Of a stretch of DNA of 33,292 nucleotides, positions 7,414-13,996 are shown in pieces. Within the stretch, counting starts at the first letter, position 1; each line of letters opens with the position of its first letter. Origin of the DNA: a virus; the IMG/VR virus record IMGVR_UViG_3300021069_000007, positions 1-33,292 of that record. The stretch is one strand, 5' to 3'. The notes beneath the pieces were generated by a model. That model did no database searches. It was not told where the DNA came from and saw nothing but the letters and a program-made list of their open reading frames with translations. The translations under genes were made by a program, and so were the position numbers.

Positions 7414-7746
7414 TTACCGCCGCCCTTCCGCCGTCAGCCGCCGCGCTTCCAGCATCAGCCCGCCAGCGTGCGCCACCGCGAACTCTTCGTTGTCGCTCGG
7501 CTCGTCGTCCGTGGTGTCCTGTTTGACCATCTCCAAATCAACCAGAGAGGCGTCGTAGGCTTGCATCAGTAGCTTGCAGGTCGAAGAGTCCTTCCCCATC
7601 AGTTCTGCGATCTGCGCCACCCATTGATCGAGACACGCTGGCACGTCGGCGGCTTCCGTGGGCCATACCTTCGCAAGCTCGCACTTGGCTTCGTTTCGTT
7701 CCCGCAGGAACTTCATTTCTCGGTCGTAATTCGTCAATGTAGACAT
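7414..7746 (-). CDS. Hypothetical protein (110 aa)
   Basis: An acidic, mostly helical 110-aa protein starting MSTLTNYDREMKFLRERNEAK. The middle contains two Cys residues (in DVPACLDQW and SSTCKLLMQ). A run of acidic residues (DTTDDEPSDNEEF, about 77-89) follows. AAGGG lies eight bases before the ATG. No family recognised. It sits between small membrane proteins and the HTPGPW gene with gaps of only one to four bases. Confidence 0.6.
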   Translation of the reverse strand: MSTLTNYDREMKFLRERNEAKCELAKVWPTEAADVPACLDQWVAQIAELMGKDSSTCKLLMQAYDASLVDLEMVKQDTTDDEPSDNEEFAVAHAGGLMLEARRLTAEGRR

Positions 7747-7750
7747 TTCT

Positions 7751-7852
7751 TTATCCCTTCCACTCGAAAAACATGATCACGCACCAGACCACAAAATTGA
7801 TCCGCGCCAGCGTCCATAGCGCTCCCACGATGCGGTCGTCAGTCCACTTCAT
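7751..7852 (-). CDS. Tiny membrane protein (33 aa)
   Basis: I start it at ATG 7852, which overlaps the upstream gene's stop as ATGA; the longer frame to 8029 would overlap that whole gene. The 33-aa product has one hydrophobic helix (ARINFVVWCVIMFF, about 16-29) after a charged N-terminus (MKWTDDRIVG). Probably a single-pass inner-membrane peptide. Function unknown. Confidence 0.5.
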   Translation of the reverse strand: MKWTDDRIVGALWTLARINFVVWCVIMFFEWKG

Positions 7853-8040
7853 AGCAGTCCCCCAAACTTTGCCATGCACGCCAGCGCGGCAGCAAACATC
7901 AATACCGCTGCAACGTCTTCGACCCCTATCGTCGGCTTCGATGCGCCTGATATCTCGTATCGGTCGAGGGCGACGGCTGCGGCCCACGTGGCGATGACTA
8001 AAAGGGCGACTGCAATCACTGCAAACCAAATTGGTTTCAT
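7849..8040 (-). CDS. Small two-helix membrane protein (63 aa)
   Basis: The 63-aa product has two hydrophobic segments: IWFAVIAVALLVIATWAAAVAL (about 4-25) and VAAVLMFAAALACMAKFGG (about 43-61), joined by a polar loop with DRYEISGASKP. I chose the ATG at 8040, just after the preceding stop at 8048, where GAGGA lies about four bases upstream. The frame extends upstream to 8280 but that part is antisense-like overlap of the preceding gene. Could be superinfection-related or a membrane accessory; nothing specific can be said. Confidence 0.55.
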   Translation of the reverse strand: MKPIWFAVIAVALLVIATWAAAVALDRYEISGASKPTIGVEDVAAVLMFAAALACMAKFGGLL

Positions 8041-8047
8041 TGTGTCC

Positions 8048-8608
8048 TCACACCCAATCGATCTTGACGACTTCAAACCGTCCGTAATAGCCGTTTGACC
8101 CTGGTCGGAAACGGCCCACGCCCTTGAACGTGCCAGATGCCTCGATGTGTTCCCGAAATGCCTCTTCCGTAATGGTTTCATCAAGTACGTGGAACAGCAC
8201 CGCTCCACCCCACTGTGGGAATACTGGAAAACACTTCCAAACTCTTGAACCTCCACCGCGTTTGCCGTCCGATGGTACAAACACCCATTCCCCCGTTACG
8301 TCGTCACCCTTCACTCCGAGTGACAACGGCGTATCAACGAACACGCCCGCCTCGAAGTGTTTTGTGTAAGTAGCGTTTCGCTTTCCGGGAATCTTCATGC
8401 TCAGGTACTTCGCCGCCTCAGTGAGCGAATTTTTGAACGCCATGGCCGGCATAAAGCAAATGCCATCCGGCCCGACGTGAGCCCGTTCTCGCCATGTCCG
8501 TTTTTCAAACTCGCCGTGTTGCTCCTTAGCGGTTTTTTCGCTCGTGAGCGCCTTGCTCATGGAAAGAGGAGTTACCCCCCTTATCGTTACTTTCGCTGTT
8601 CTTATCAT
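8048..8608 (-). CDS. Conserved phage protein of unknown function, possible RAMP-like fold
   Basis: A 186-aa protein with AAGGAG seven bases before the ATG. Key segments: VTIRGVTPLSMSK (7-19), EKRTWRERAHVGPDG (35-49), FMPAMAFKNSLTEAAKYL (52-69), a central beta region with FVPSDGKRGGGSRVWK, and GVGRFRPGSNGYYGRFEV (about 163-180). I recall this pattern as a widespread phage family of unknown role near recombination genes. The N-terminal strand opening and the glycine-rich C-terminal loop recall Cas RAMP proteins, but this is only a visual resemblance. It is preceded by a pentamer repeat array (8632-8711). Confidence 0.65.
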   Translation of the reverse strand: MIRTAKVTIRGVTPLSMSKALTSEKTAKEQHGEFEKRTWRERAHVGPDGICFMPAMAFKNSLTEAAKYLSMKIPGKRNATYTKHFEAGVFVDTPLSLGVKGDDVTGEWVFVPSDGKRGGGSRVWKCFPVFPQWGGAVLFHVLDETITEEAFREHIEASGTFKGVGRFRPGSNGYYGRFEVVKIDWV

Positions 8609-8631
8609 GTTTTCTCCTTAAAATGCCCTTA

Positions 8632-8711
8632 CCTTGACCTGCCCCGCCTCGCCTTGCCCTGCCACGCCTCGCCTCGCCATGCCGCGCCATGCCCCGCCTT
8701 GCCACGCCGTG
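8632..8711 (-). repeat. Degenerate pentamer array A (CNNGG, about 16 units)
   Basis: Sixteen consecutive 5-bp units fill the gap between the stop of the upstream gene (8715) and the leader of the next gene (start 8608). On the plus strand most units read CCNNG; on the coding strand, CNNGG. The end nearest the gene, GGCAGGTCAAGGTAAGG, is shared exactly with array B. Every unit carries a Shine-Dalgarno-like GG. Read as codons it spells Ala/Arg/Gly-rich peptide, so ORFs across it are spurious. Confidence 0.85.
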
Positions 8712-8714
8712 CAC

Positions 8715-9194
8715 TCAAACTATCACCGCGCTTACCACAGCGGCTAATTTCGGATGCTCAACTGCGCCAGCGATTCGGCGTGTCGCTTGCACCGCTTCCT
8801 TTGACGCCAGATACAACGTCCCGATTGCCGCCTGTGCGCTTAACGCTGCCGACTTTTCCGCGTCGTTCAACTGGTCGAATCGCGTATTAGTTGCGATGGC
8901 CAGCGCCCGGCCCGTCATGCGCCGCGCACGATTTACCCGTTGCGCCGCAGAGTTGACGTGCTCGCACGCTTTAATCACCCGGTACCCTTTTCCGCGCTCG
9001 TTCTCAAGCCATAGAGAGAGCTTGGTTAGGCACTCCCGTTGAAAGCGTATGAACTGCCCGCGCCCTTTTGGAGTGCGAACGTCTATCCCTGAAATCGCTG
9101 TCAGTTCGTCGTATGAAAATTCGGTCTTCCCACCAGCGATCAGTTCGCCAGCTTCGGCGTATAGCCGCTTCCACTCTGGGTGTTGATGTGTCAT
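8715..9194 (-). CDS. Conserved phage hypothetical protein (159 aa)
   Basis: The start is ATG 9194 (AAGGAAG ten bases upstream). The frame extends to 9284 but that N-terminal extension is just the translated pentamer array. The protein opens THQHPEWKRLYAEAGELI, contains SYDELTAISGIDVRTPKGRG (about 28-47) and FIRFQRECL, and is helical in the second half (AQRVNRARRMTGRALAI). The C-terminus is Ala/Val-rich. The central part could be a DNA-binding helical domain, but I do not recognise a named family. It precedes the 186-aa gene and both have pentamer arrays as leaders. Confidence 0.6.
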   Translation of the reverse strand: MTHQHPEWKRLYAEAGELIAGGKTEFSYDELTAISGIDVRTPKGRGQFIRFQRECLTKLSLWLENERGKGYRVIKACEHVNSAAQRVNRARRMTGRALAIATNTRFDQLNDAEKSAALSAQAAIGTLYLASKEAVQATRRIAGAVEHPKLAAVVSAVIV

Positions 9195-9210
9195 TATTCG
9201 TTCTTCCTTA

Positions 9211-9280
9211 CCTTGACCTGCCGTGCCGCGCCTCGCCTCGCCATGCCGGGCCCCGCCCAACCCTGCCACGCCGGGCCGGG
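9211..9280 (-). repeat. Degenerate pentamer array B (CNNGG, about 14 units)
   Basis: Fourteen 5-bp units between the stop of the small ribbon-helix-helix gene (9293) and the leader of the 159-aa gene (start 9194). It shares the gene-proximal GGCAGGTCAAGGTAAGG and an internal CATGGCGAGGCGAGGCG block with array A, while the remaining units differ in order. The two arrays are therefore related rather than chance composition. Confidence 0.85.
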
Positions 9281-9292
9281 ACAAACCCTAGA

Positions 9293-9463
9293 TTACTTGC
9301 AAAATTTGCGTTTCATGGCCAGCACCCAAGCCCACTCCACCAGTCGTCCTGGGTGCGTGCCTTGCTCTTTGGCCTTGTCGATGATCTGAGCGTGTATAGA
9401 CGGAAGCAGCGTGATTTGCACTGGCTTCCTACGCTCCGTCTGTGTTGTGTCTGTGTTGCTCAC
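9293..9463 (-). CDS. Small ribbon-helix-helix (CopG/Arc-like) DNA-binding protein
   Basis: A 56-aa protein with a GTG start at 9463. An in-frame TAA lies four codons upstream, so no longer form with that start region is possible. The layout fits a ribbon-helix-helix repressor: a basic tail, a beta strand RKPVQITLLP (12-21), helix A SIHAQIIDKAKEQG (22-35), and helix B HPGRLVEWAWVLAMKRK (37-53). Such proteins bind tandem DNA sites as dimers. It is the first gene after the switch region, so it probably regulates that region, where a tandem 12-mer and an inverted repeat lie. The ribosome-binding site is weak. Family assignment rests on pattern only. Confidence 0.65.
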   Translation of the reverse strand: MSNTDTTQTERRKPVQITLLPSIHAQIIDKAKEQGTHPGRLVEWAWVLAMKRKFCK

Positions 9464-9540
9464 GGATTTAGATTATCCGCTTCGCAGACAGTTTGCAATA
9501 GGCAAATCGACTATATTTCGCTTTGTACTTTGCGCTATAA
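9464..9540 (-). promoter_or_regulatory. Candidate early promoter/operator region
   Basis: Non-coding and AT-rich, between the late terminator and the ribbon-helix-helix gene. On the minus strand there is a TATAGT and, closer to the gene, TTGCAA and GATAAT separated by 15 bp. An inverted repeat TTTGC-AATAG-GCAAA (9492-9506) lies here and could be an operator. No element is perfect; a promoter is inferred mainly from the position after a terminator. Confidence 0.35.
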
Positions 9541-9547
9541 ACTGAGA

Positions 9548-9582
9548 AAGCCCCCTACTACCCGTGAGGGCAGAGGGGGCTT
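9548..9582 (-). terminator. Intrinsic terminator at end of late operon
   Basis: A 9-bp perfect stem (AAGCCCCCT at one side, AGGGGGCTT at the other) with an inner 3-bp CCC/GGG stem closed by a four-base loop. On the minus strand it is followed by TCTCAGTTT, a moderate U-tract. It lies after the last late ORFs and before the early genes, so it should separate late and early transcription. Confidence 0.65.
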
Positions 9583-9586
9583 GAAA

Positions 9587-9610
9587 GCGGATGATATAGC
9601 GGATGATATA
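9587..9610. repeat. Perfect tandem 12-bp repeat
   Basis: GCGGATGATATA occurs twice back to back, followed by GCG as the start of a third copy. It is adjacent to the terminator and close to the ribbon-helix-helix gene. Tandem direct sites at about one helical turn are typical for ribbon-helix-helix repressors, so an operator role is possible but not shown. Confidence 0.6.
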
Positions 9611-9618
9611 GCGAGTGT

Positions 9619-9672
9619 CTAGCGGGGGTCTGAGGGGGTCCAACCAATGAGTAAAGCGATGATGAGTTTCAT
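9619..9672 (-). CDS. Possible 17-aa peptide at end of late operon
   Basis: ATG at 9672 begins nine bases after the stop of the 767-aa fibre-like gene; AAAGGA precedes it at good spacing. The frame is MKLIIALLIGWTPSDPR then TAG. The hydrophobic first half resembles a short membrane peptide or truncated signal peptide. It could be a remnant or a real micro-gene; composition cannot decide at this length. Confidence 0.25.
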   Translation of the reverse strand: MKLIIALLIGWTPSDPR

Positions 9673-9681
9673 GGGGTTCCT

Positions 9682-11985
9682 TTAATATGCGTGGCAAACG
9701 TAGGTGATTACGTCTCCGGTCACTGTCGTGCCGGAAAAGGTAGCCGTTGTCGGAGATTTTGCGGATTGGCGAATCAGATTGGCGGTGGTGTTGTTGCTGA
9801 CAGAGCAAGCCCACCCGGTCGGTGCAGTTGTGCCGATAAACGTGAGCACCGGGGTATACGCGCCTGTGGTCGTGGAGGTAAAGAACCCGGCGATGTTCGT
9901 GCTGCCTGTGCCCATCGTGCCGCTGGAGATCGTCGGGATCGTGCCGCCGCCGATCAATGATCGTATTTTCAGATCCTGATACGTGCCAGCCGTGCCGTTG
10001 TTGATTTCCAGGACGCCAGCGGCGTTGCGATACAGCGCGGTGTCCATACTTGTCCCCAATCCACTGCCAGAAGAGAATCCGATATATGAAGTCGAACTCA
10101 TTCGCAGTAGCGTTCCGTTCACATACGCATCCGGCAGATACACGACAGCACCAATGCCGCCAACGTCGACTATGCCATCGCCTCGGATGTGGAATTTAAC
10201 GGCTGATGTATTGTCTTGGATCGCGAATACATCATTTGTGGATTGCCCAGCCCCCGCTCTGGCGACAAGGGTAGTTACCCCCGTCGTCGCCGTCTGATCG
10301 TAGACGCGGAGGGTTCCAGAGGAGCCGGACTTTTGCACGTCGAGGCGGTAGTTGCCGTCGGTGGTGCCGCCAATGAGGAAGTTGCCAGAGTAAGCAAACC
10401 GGCCAGCTTCCGTATAATTAGGGAAAAAGGCAATCTGCTGCCCTCCGCCAACTGTTCGCAAGTTAAGAGGCATTCCTGAGCTATCAATATAACTCGCGTT
10501 CCCATTGAACGTTGATAGACCTAAATAGGTAGAGTTCCAGGAGGTTCTGATCGCAAATGGGTAGGGCAAAAAAGTAGCAGTGGTGTTAATATCAACCACA
10601 TTAATCGGACTCGCCGTCCCCACCCCCAGCCGCTTGTTGGTCGAGTCCCAAAAGAACGTCGCCGCATCCTGATTCAACACCCCCGTCGCCGACACATACG
10701 GCACCGCGCCGACCGTCGTGAGGCCGGATAGCCCGGAGGCGGCGATGGTCTGCACCCCAGCCGCACCGGTCGTGATCCCGACACCAATCCCTGCAGCCAA
10801 CACGGTGCGCGACGTAATCGCCCGCTTGTCGGTGATGCCGGAGACGTCCCAAGCGGTTGAAGTGTATGTCGCCGTTGCCAAAGGCTGTGATCCCGTCGGG
10901 AACGCGCTGATGCTGGTGGCTGTGGTGCAGCCAGAGCACGTCACCGTAGCCGCGCCGTTGTGGCCCACCGTGAGCACGCCCGCCGCGTCGATGTAGACAT
11001 ACGCCGTAGAAGACGCCACGGCACCCGACAACGTAGCCGTGGCCGCGCTGTATGCTGTTACTACCTCACCGATGCGCCCTTTGCCAGCGGCGATGCCTAG
11101 GAGAGTCGAGCTTGTCCGCGTCACCTGGAGGTCAGTGAGGCCAGAGATGGATGTTGCGCCGCTGCCAGCCCCAGCCGTGATGACTTCCGCGAAATAATTC
11201 GTCCCGTCGCTGTACACCCGCCACCCGGTCGGAGCCGTCGCGCTGCCAGCGGTGCCGGTCAGGTTTGCCGCCGCGCCGTTGATGTTCTGGCCGGATCTTG
11301 CCAGCGTAACCACGCCGGTTCCGTAGTTCAAGACTGTGATGCACTGGCCGGTTGTCGGCTGCGTGCCAGAGGCTACCAGGGTGATCGTGAACGTGCCGCT
11401 GGCCACCGTGATTGTTTTACACGCGGCGAAATCGGCGGCGAGTACCTGATACGTCGTCGTCTGCGCATTGGCGGCGAACAAAGCCACGACGCCCGTTCCG
11501 CCGTTGGCAATGGGGAGGATGCCGGTGATCTGCCTCACGGAAAACATCGTGGTAGGTGTTGGGACTGTCGTGGAGCGCACCTGATACAGCTTCGTCGTGC
11601 TAGGAGTGACTACCCACGTCTCCACCCACGGCGATCCCTTGGCGGGCGAGTAGCGGGCGGAATAGCTGCTGCCCGCCGGCGTGATGGTGCTGTTGGCGTA
11701 GAGCGATATTGTCACGGTCCCAGCCGCCGTCGTAGTGGAACAGTCGGAGCCGGTGACGCCAATGCAGAGCGTGTACTGCCAGCCCGAAAGCGAAGTGGTG
11801 GAGTAGTAAAGCGGCTGCGCGGAGCTTGGCGAGTTGAGCGTCACGACGATGCGCCCGGTGTACGACGATCCGCCCACGCTGTTTGTGAGCGTGTCAGATA
11901 TGGCCGTGGATTGAGCGAACAGCCCAACGCAGGAGGCAAGGCAAAGCGCTATTCTGGCCAAATTGCGGATTGGTTTGTTGATCAC
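9682..11985 (-). CDS. Fibre-like protein with N-terminal signal peptide (767 aa)
   Basis: The start is GTG at 11985 (GTGA overlap with the holin). The N-terminus (INKPIRNLARIALCLASCVGLFAQS) looks like a Sec signal peptide with cleavage near FA-QS (about residue 24). A beta-rich domain with paired Cys follows (about 30-150), then LPIANGGTG (157-165), a motif typical of phage tail fibres, and long Gly/Thr/Ser/Ala-rich repeats including DSTNKRLGVGTASP, also common in fibre shafts. Position after the holin and the overall composition point to a receptor-binding or accessory fibre. The signal peptide is unusual for a virion protein, which is normally assembled in the cytoplasm. It could instead be an exported surface protein of the lysogen. 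No S74 chaperone domain is evident. Confidence 0.65.
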   Translation of the reverse strand: MINKPIRNLARIALCLASCVGLFAQSTAISDTLTNSVGGSSYTGRIVVTLNSPSSAQPLYYSTTSLSGWQYTLCIGVTGSDCSTTTAAGTVTISLYANSTITPAGSSYSARYSPAKGSPWVETWVVTPSTTKLYQVRSTTVPTPTTMFSVRQITGILPIANGGTGVVALFAANAQTTTYQVLAADFAACKTITVASGTFTITLVASGTQPTTGQCITVLNYGTGVVTLARSGQNINGAAANLTGTAGSATAPTGWRVYSDGTNYFAEVITAGAGSGATSISGLTDLQVTRTSSTLLGIAAGKGRIGEVVTAYSAATATLSGAVASSTAYVYIDAAGVLTVGHNGAATVTCSGCTTATSISAFPTGSQPLATATYTSTAWDVSGITDKRAITSRTVLAAGIGVGITTGAAGVQTIAASGLSGLTTVGAVPYVSATGVLNQDAATFFWDSTNKRLGVGTASPINVVDINTTATFLPYPFAIRTSWNSTYLGLSTFNGNASYIDSSGMPLNLRTVGGGQQIAFFPNYTEAGRFAYSGNFLIGGTTDGNYRLDVQKSGSSGTLRVYDQTATTGVTTLVARAGAGQSTNDVFAIQDNTSAVKFHIRGDGIVDVGGIGAVVYLPDAYVNGTLLRMSSTSYIGFSSGSGLGTSMDTALYRNAAGVLEINNGTAGTYQDLKIRSLIGGGTIPTISSGTMGTGSTNIAGFFTSTTTGAYTPVLTFIGTTAPTGWACSVSNNTTANLIRQSAKSPTTATFSGTTVTGDVITYVCHAY

Positions 11986-12446
11986 TGTTTTACCTCTGTT
12001 TCTACTTTTACGGTCTGCTGCATGGTCGTAGTGGTCGTGTCGCCTTCCTGAACGGTGATTTTCGTGAATATAGCCACGATCTTCTTGAGCGGCCCAGGCG
12101 CGTCTAGCCCGAGTTTCGATCCGTTTTCCATGATCGAGATAACCTCGATTACGCAGTAGTACCCGGCAATCATCGCGTCCACAGGGAAATCAATCGGGAA
12201 CGGAGATATGGTCTTGAGCAAGTGCCCGGTCAGCACGTAAAACCACATCATGACCTTTTTTTGCATCCCCGCCGCTGCGAATGCGCTAGACCATGAGCCC
12301 TTTGCGTGCATGAGCCCGCTGGCAATGTCGATAAGTTGAAGGTAAAAAAGTCCCCAAACCAATGGGTTAAGCCCCGCTATCAGCCCAGCCAAAAGACCGG
12401 GCAGTATGGCCAAGTAGGCCCTCAGGTTATGATACCGCTCGGGCAT
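11982..12446 (-). CDS. Phage holin (holin_4 / toxin-secretion type)
   Basis: Membrane protein that would permeabilise the inner membrane at lysis. The 154-aa product has hydrophobic helices (about 10-38 and 65-85), and the family-like string LQLIDIASGLMHAKGSW (about 36-52), GMQKKVMMWFYVLTGHLL (about 60-77), and YYCVIEVISIMENGSKLGL (about 96-114), which matches the IxELxSIxEN region of the phage_holin_4 family. The C-terminal tail is Thr-rich and charged. It starts with TAATG overlapping the 40-aa gene, whose end supplies GGAGAG as ribosome-binding site. Confidence 0.8.
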   Translation of the reverse strand: MPERYHNLRAYLAILPGLLAGLIAGLNPLVWGLFYLQLIDIASGLMHAKGSWSSAFAAAGMQKKVMMWFYVLTGHLLKTISPFPIDFPVDAMIAGYYCVIEVISIMENGSKLGLDAPGPLKKIVAIFTKITVQEGDTTTTTMQQTVKVETEVKQ

Positions 12447-12568
12447 TATTTCATCTCTCCTTGGCTAAACAGCAGTAGCCACAGACCGCCGCCGATCACC
12501 AGCGCGGCCAGTAGATCGCGGAGGATCACCCGGAAACGGTCCTTCTGGGTGTGCCTCCGCGTCGTCAT
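12446..12568 (-). CDS. 40-aa single-helix membrane protein, lysis-cassette candidate
   Basis: ATG at 12568 overlaps the upstream stop as ATGA and the stop overlaps the holin start as TAATG, so it fills the gap exactly. The product starts MTTRRHTQKDRFRVILRD (basic, cytoplasmic), followed by one hydrophobic helix LLAALVIGGGLWLLLF (19-34) and a short polar tail. This is the build of a small antiholin or membrane-anchored lysis peptide, but function is inferred from position. Confidence 0.6.
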   Translation of the reverse strand: MTTRRHTQKDRFRVILRDLLAALVIGGGLWLLLFSQGEMK

Positions 12569-12909
12569 GCGTCCTTCTTCGGCAGGATCTTAAAGGCGTT
12601 CATTGCCTTCACTAACCCGTTATTGATGTCTCTCAGCGCGTCTTGCAGCAGCGCCTCGTCGGCAAGCTGCTTGCCCGTCGCCGTCTCGATAGCCGCGATC
12701 ATGTCTGGCGCGTTGACCGCCACAACGTCCGCCGCCCACGCCGCCTTATCGGCCCCAGACTTTGCCGCCGTGAACCGTCCTTCTGCCGCCACGATGGCCC
12801 GCAGGCTCACGTTGATGAGCGGCGCAAACGCGGGGAAGAATAGCCCGACGAGCGGCGCGACGGTCTGCGCCACGCCGAATAACTTCCCGAAGAATGAGCC
12901 GATGCCCAT
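12565..12909 (-). CDS. Hypothetical protein with hydrophobic N-terminus (114 aa)
   Basis: Starts MGIGSFFGKLFGVAQTVAPL, with a hydrophobic and amphipathic stretch through about residue 40, then an Ala-rich helical region (FTAAKSGADKAAWAADVV, about 46-63) and a basic C-terminus ending KILPKKDA. It lies in the lysis region, one base after the previous stop, and overlaps the 40-aa membrane gene. A membrane-associated lysis role or a minor virion protein are both possible; no family recognised. Confidence 0.5.
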   Translation of the reverse strand: MGIGSFFGKLFGVAQTVAPLVGLFFPAFAPLINVSLRAIVAAEGRFTAAKSGADKAAWAADVVAVNAPDMIAAIETATGKQLADEALLQDALRDINNGLVKAMNAFKILPKKDA

Positions 12910-12910
12910 G

Positions 12911-13291
12911 TCAGGCCGTCGCCTTCTTGATGTACTTGTCGATGGCCGCGCTGACGCCGGGGATGTTCAGGATAGCAGCGTTGTAGTCCGCGCCAACGTA
13001 CAGGTCATTGTACACGCGCTTGAACCCTTCTATGCCGCCCGCGCCGAACGTCAACTTGAGAAGCGCGAGGTTATGCCACATCCCAGCGGCGAAGGCGACA
13101 AGACACATCAGCTCGAGCTTATCGCCCACCTCGTCCAAAGGGATGATGTTTGCGTTTGCAGGCCCGCCAGACGATTCGTTGACGTGGATGGGTCCGTAGT
13201 ATAGGCCGAGTGCGGCGAGCTTGCCAAGCAGCGCGGAGGCGTCGGCAATGGATATATTTTCGGCCCGGTTAAGGGCAGCGTAAATGCTCAT
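12911..13291 (-). CDS. Hypothetical protein (126 aa)
   Basis: Starts MSIYAALNRAENISIADASA; about half is hydrophobic, with CLVAFAAGMWHNLALLKLTFGAG around residues 63-85. It contains no Glu-Asp-Thr lysozyme triad, no amidase zinc ligands and no NlpC/P60 motif that I can see, so I do not call it the endolysin although it occupies a typical endolysin position. Leader AGAAAG is a weak ribosome-binding site. Unknown function. Confidence 0.5.
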   Translation of the reverse strand: MSIYAALNRAENISIADASALLGKLAALGLYYGPIHVNESSGGPANANIIPLDEVGDKLELMCLVAFAAGMWHNLALLKLTFGAGGIEGFKRVYNDLYVGADYNAAILNIPGVSAAIDKYIKKATA

Positions 13292-13321
13292 TTGTGTTTT
13301 CTTTCTGGTGCTGTTTTGCGG

Positions 13322-13699
13322 TTAGTCTACGGCTATGTAGACCTTGACATCAACTGAGGTATGCTCGGCCCCGTCGAACTGCACAAGCGCGGCTAACTGC
13401 CCGTAGGGGTCGCGGAACAGGTCGGCCCACTTCGTGACGCCATCCACCGTCACGCGCACGGCATCGCCAGTCTTGGCGTGGACCAACACCTGCGTCACCT
13501 TGCCGAGAGGCCATGGTACCTCGGGAGCCACGGCACGCAGCGCGTCGAAGTCGATGCAGCCGACGCGGATCATATCGGTTTGCGGTGTCTCAATACGGGC
13601 ACCGCAAATAGACTCCGCCCGCGCCACAGCACACGCCGCAATCAGGCAAATGATAAGGATGCCCCAATCGGCGCGGATGGCCCAGCGTGGCCGCGTCAC
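13322..13699 (-). CDS. Exported hypothetical protein (125 aa)
   Basis: GTG start at 13699, overlapping the upstream stop as GTGA. The N-terminus (TRPRWAIRADWG, then ILIICLIAACAVARAES) is a signal sequence; cleavage could be after ARA (signal peptidase I) or before the Cys of IAAC, which also satisfies a lipobox. The mature part is beta-like, with ICGARIETPQ, VLVHAKTGDAVRVTVDG and a possible disulfide (Cys in SICG and VGCID). Together with the next gene it could form a spanin-like pair, but no sequence evidence proves this. Confidence 0.5.
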   Translation of the reverse strand: MTRPRWAIRADWGILIICLIAACAVARAESICGARIETPQTDMIRVGCIDFDALRAVAPEVPWPLGKVTQVLVHAKTGDAVRVTVDGVTKWADLFRDPYGQLAALVQFDGAEHTSVDVKVYIAVD

Positions 13700-13968
13700 T
13701 TCTTCGCCTCCGGTTTCGGCGGCTCAATCTTCGACAGCGATCCGTCGTCGTTCAGCTTGCAGACGGGTATAGAAAACACCCGCGTGCAAGCGTCGGCGAT
13801 GATGGCCTCGTAGCTTTTCTTCAGTTCGTTTTGCTGGTCGGTGAGCAGTTTAGACTCGCCAACTACGGCGCGGATGGCGATTTTCTCCGCGTTATTCAGG
13901 GCCGGTTTAATCGGCGTTTCAGCCGCCGCAAGCCCGGCCAGGCCTGCAAGTAGTGCGATAGTACGCAT
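13696..13968 (-). CDS. Small exported protein, possible spanin-like (90 aa)
   Basis: The frame is open to 14073, but I choose ATG 13968, which places a clean signal peptide at the N-terminus (MRTIALLAGLAGLAAAETP, cleavage after AAA). The mature 75 residues begin with a helical, charged region (NAEKIAIRAVVGESKLLTDQ, QNELKKSYEAIIAD), contain two Cys and end in Pro/Lys-rich sequence. A small periplasmic helical protein encoded beside another exported protein in the lysis region fits an outer-membrane or unimolecular spanin only loosely. Overlaps the next gene by GTGA. Confidence 0.5.
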   Translation of the reverse strand: MRTIALLAGLAGLAAAETPIKPALNNAEKIAIRAVVGESKLLTDQQNELKKSYEAIIADACTRVFSIPVCKLNDDGSLSKIEPPKPEAKK

Positions 13969-13996
13969 GACCCCATTATCTAGCATGTGCCCACCG

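Noticed and set aside
8526-8714. 62-aa minus-strand ORF rich in Ala/Arg/Gly
   Set aside because: It is the translated pentamer array running into another frame of the 186-aa gene; repeats of period 5 give this composition in any frame.
8632-9280. Possible CRISPR array from the repeated units
   Set aside because: Units are 5 bp, contiguous, without spacers and with no cas genes.
12551-13204. 217-aa plus-strand ORF opposite lysis-region genes
   Set aside because: It spans two minus-strand genes that have matching junctions, and has shadow composition.
12911-13291. Calling the 126-aa protein an endolysin from position
   Set aside because: No catalytic motif of any known endolysin class is visible.
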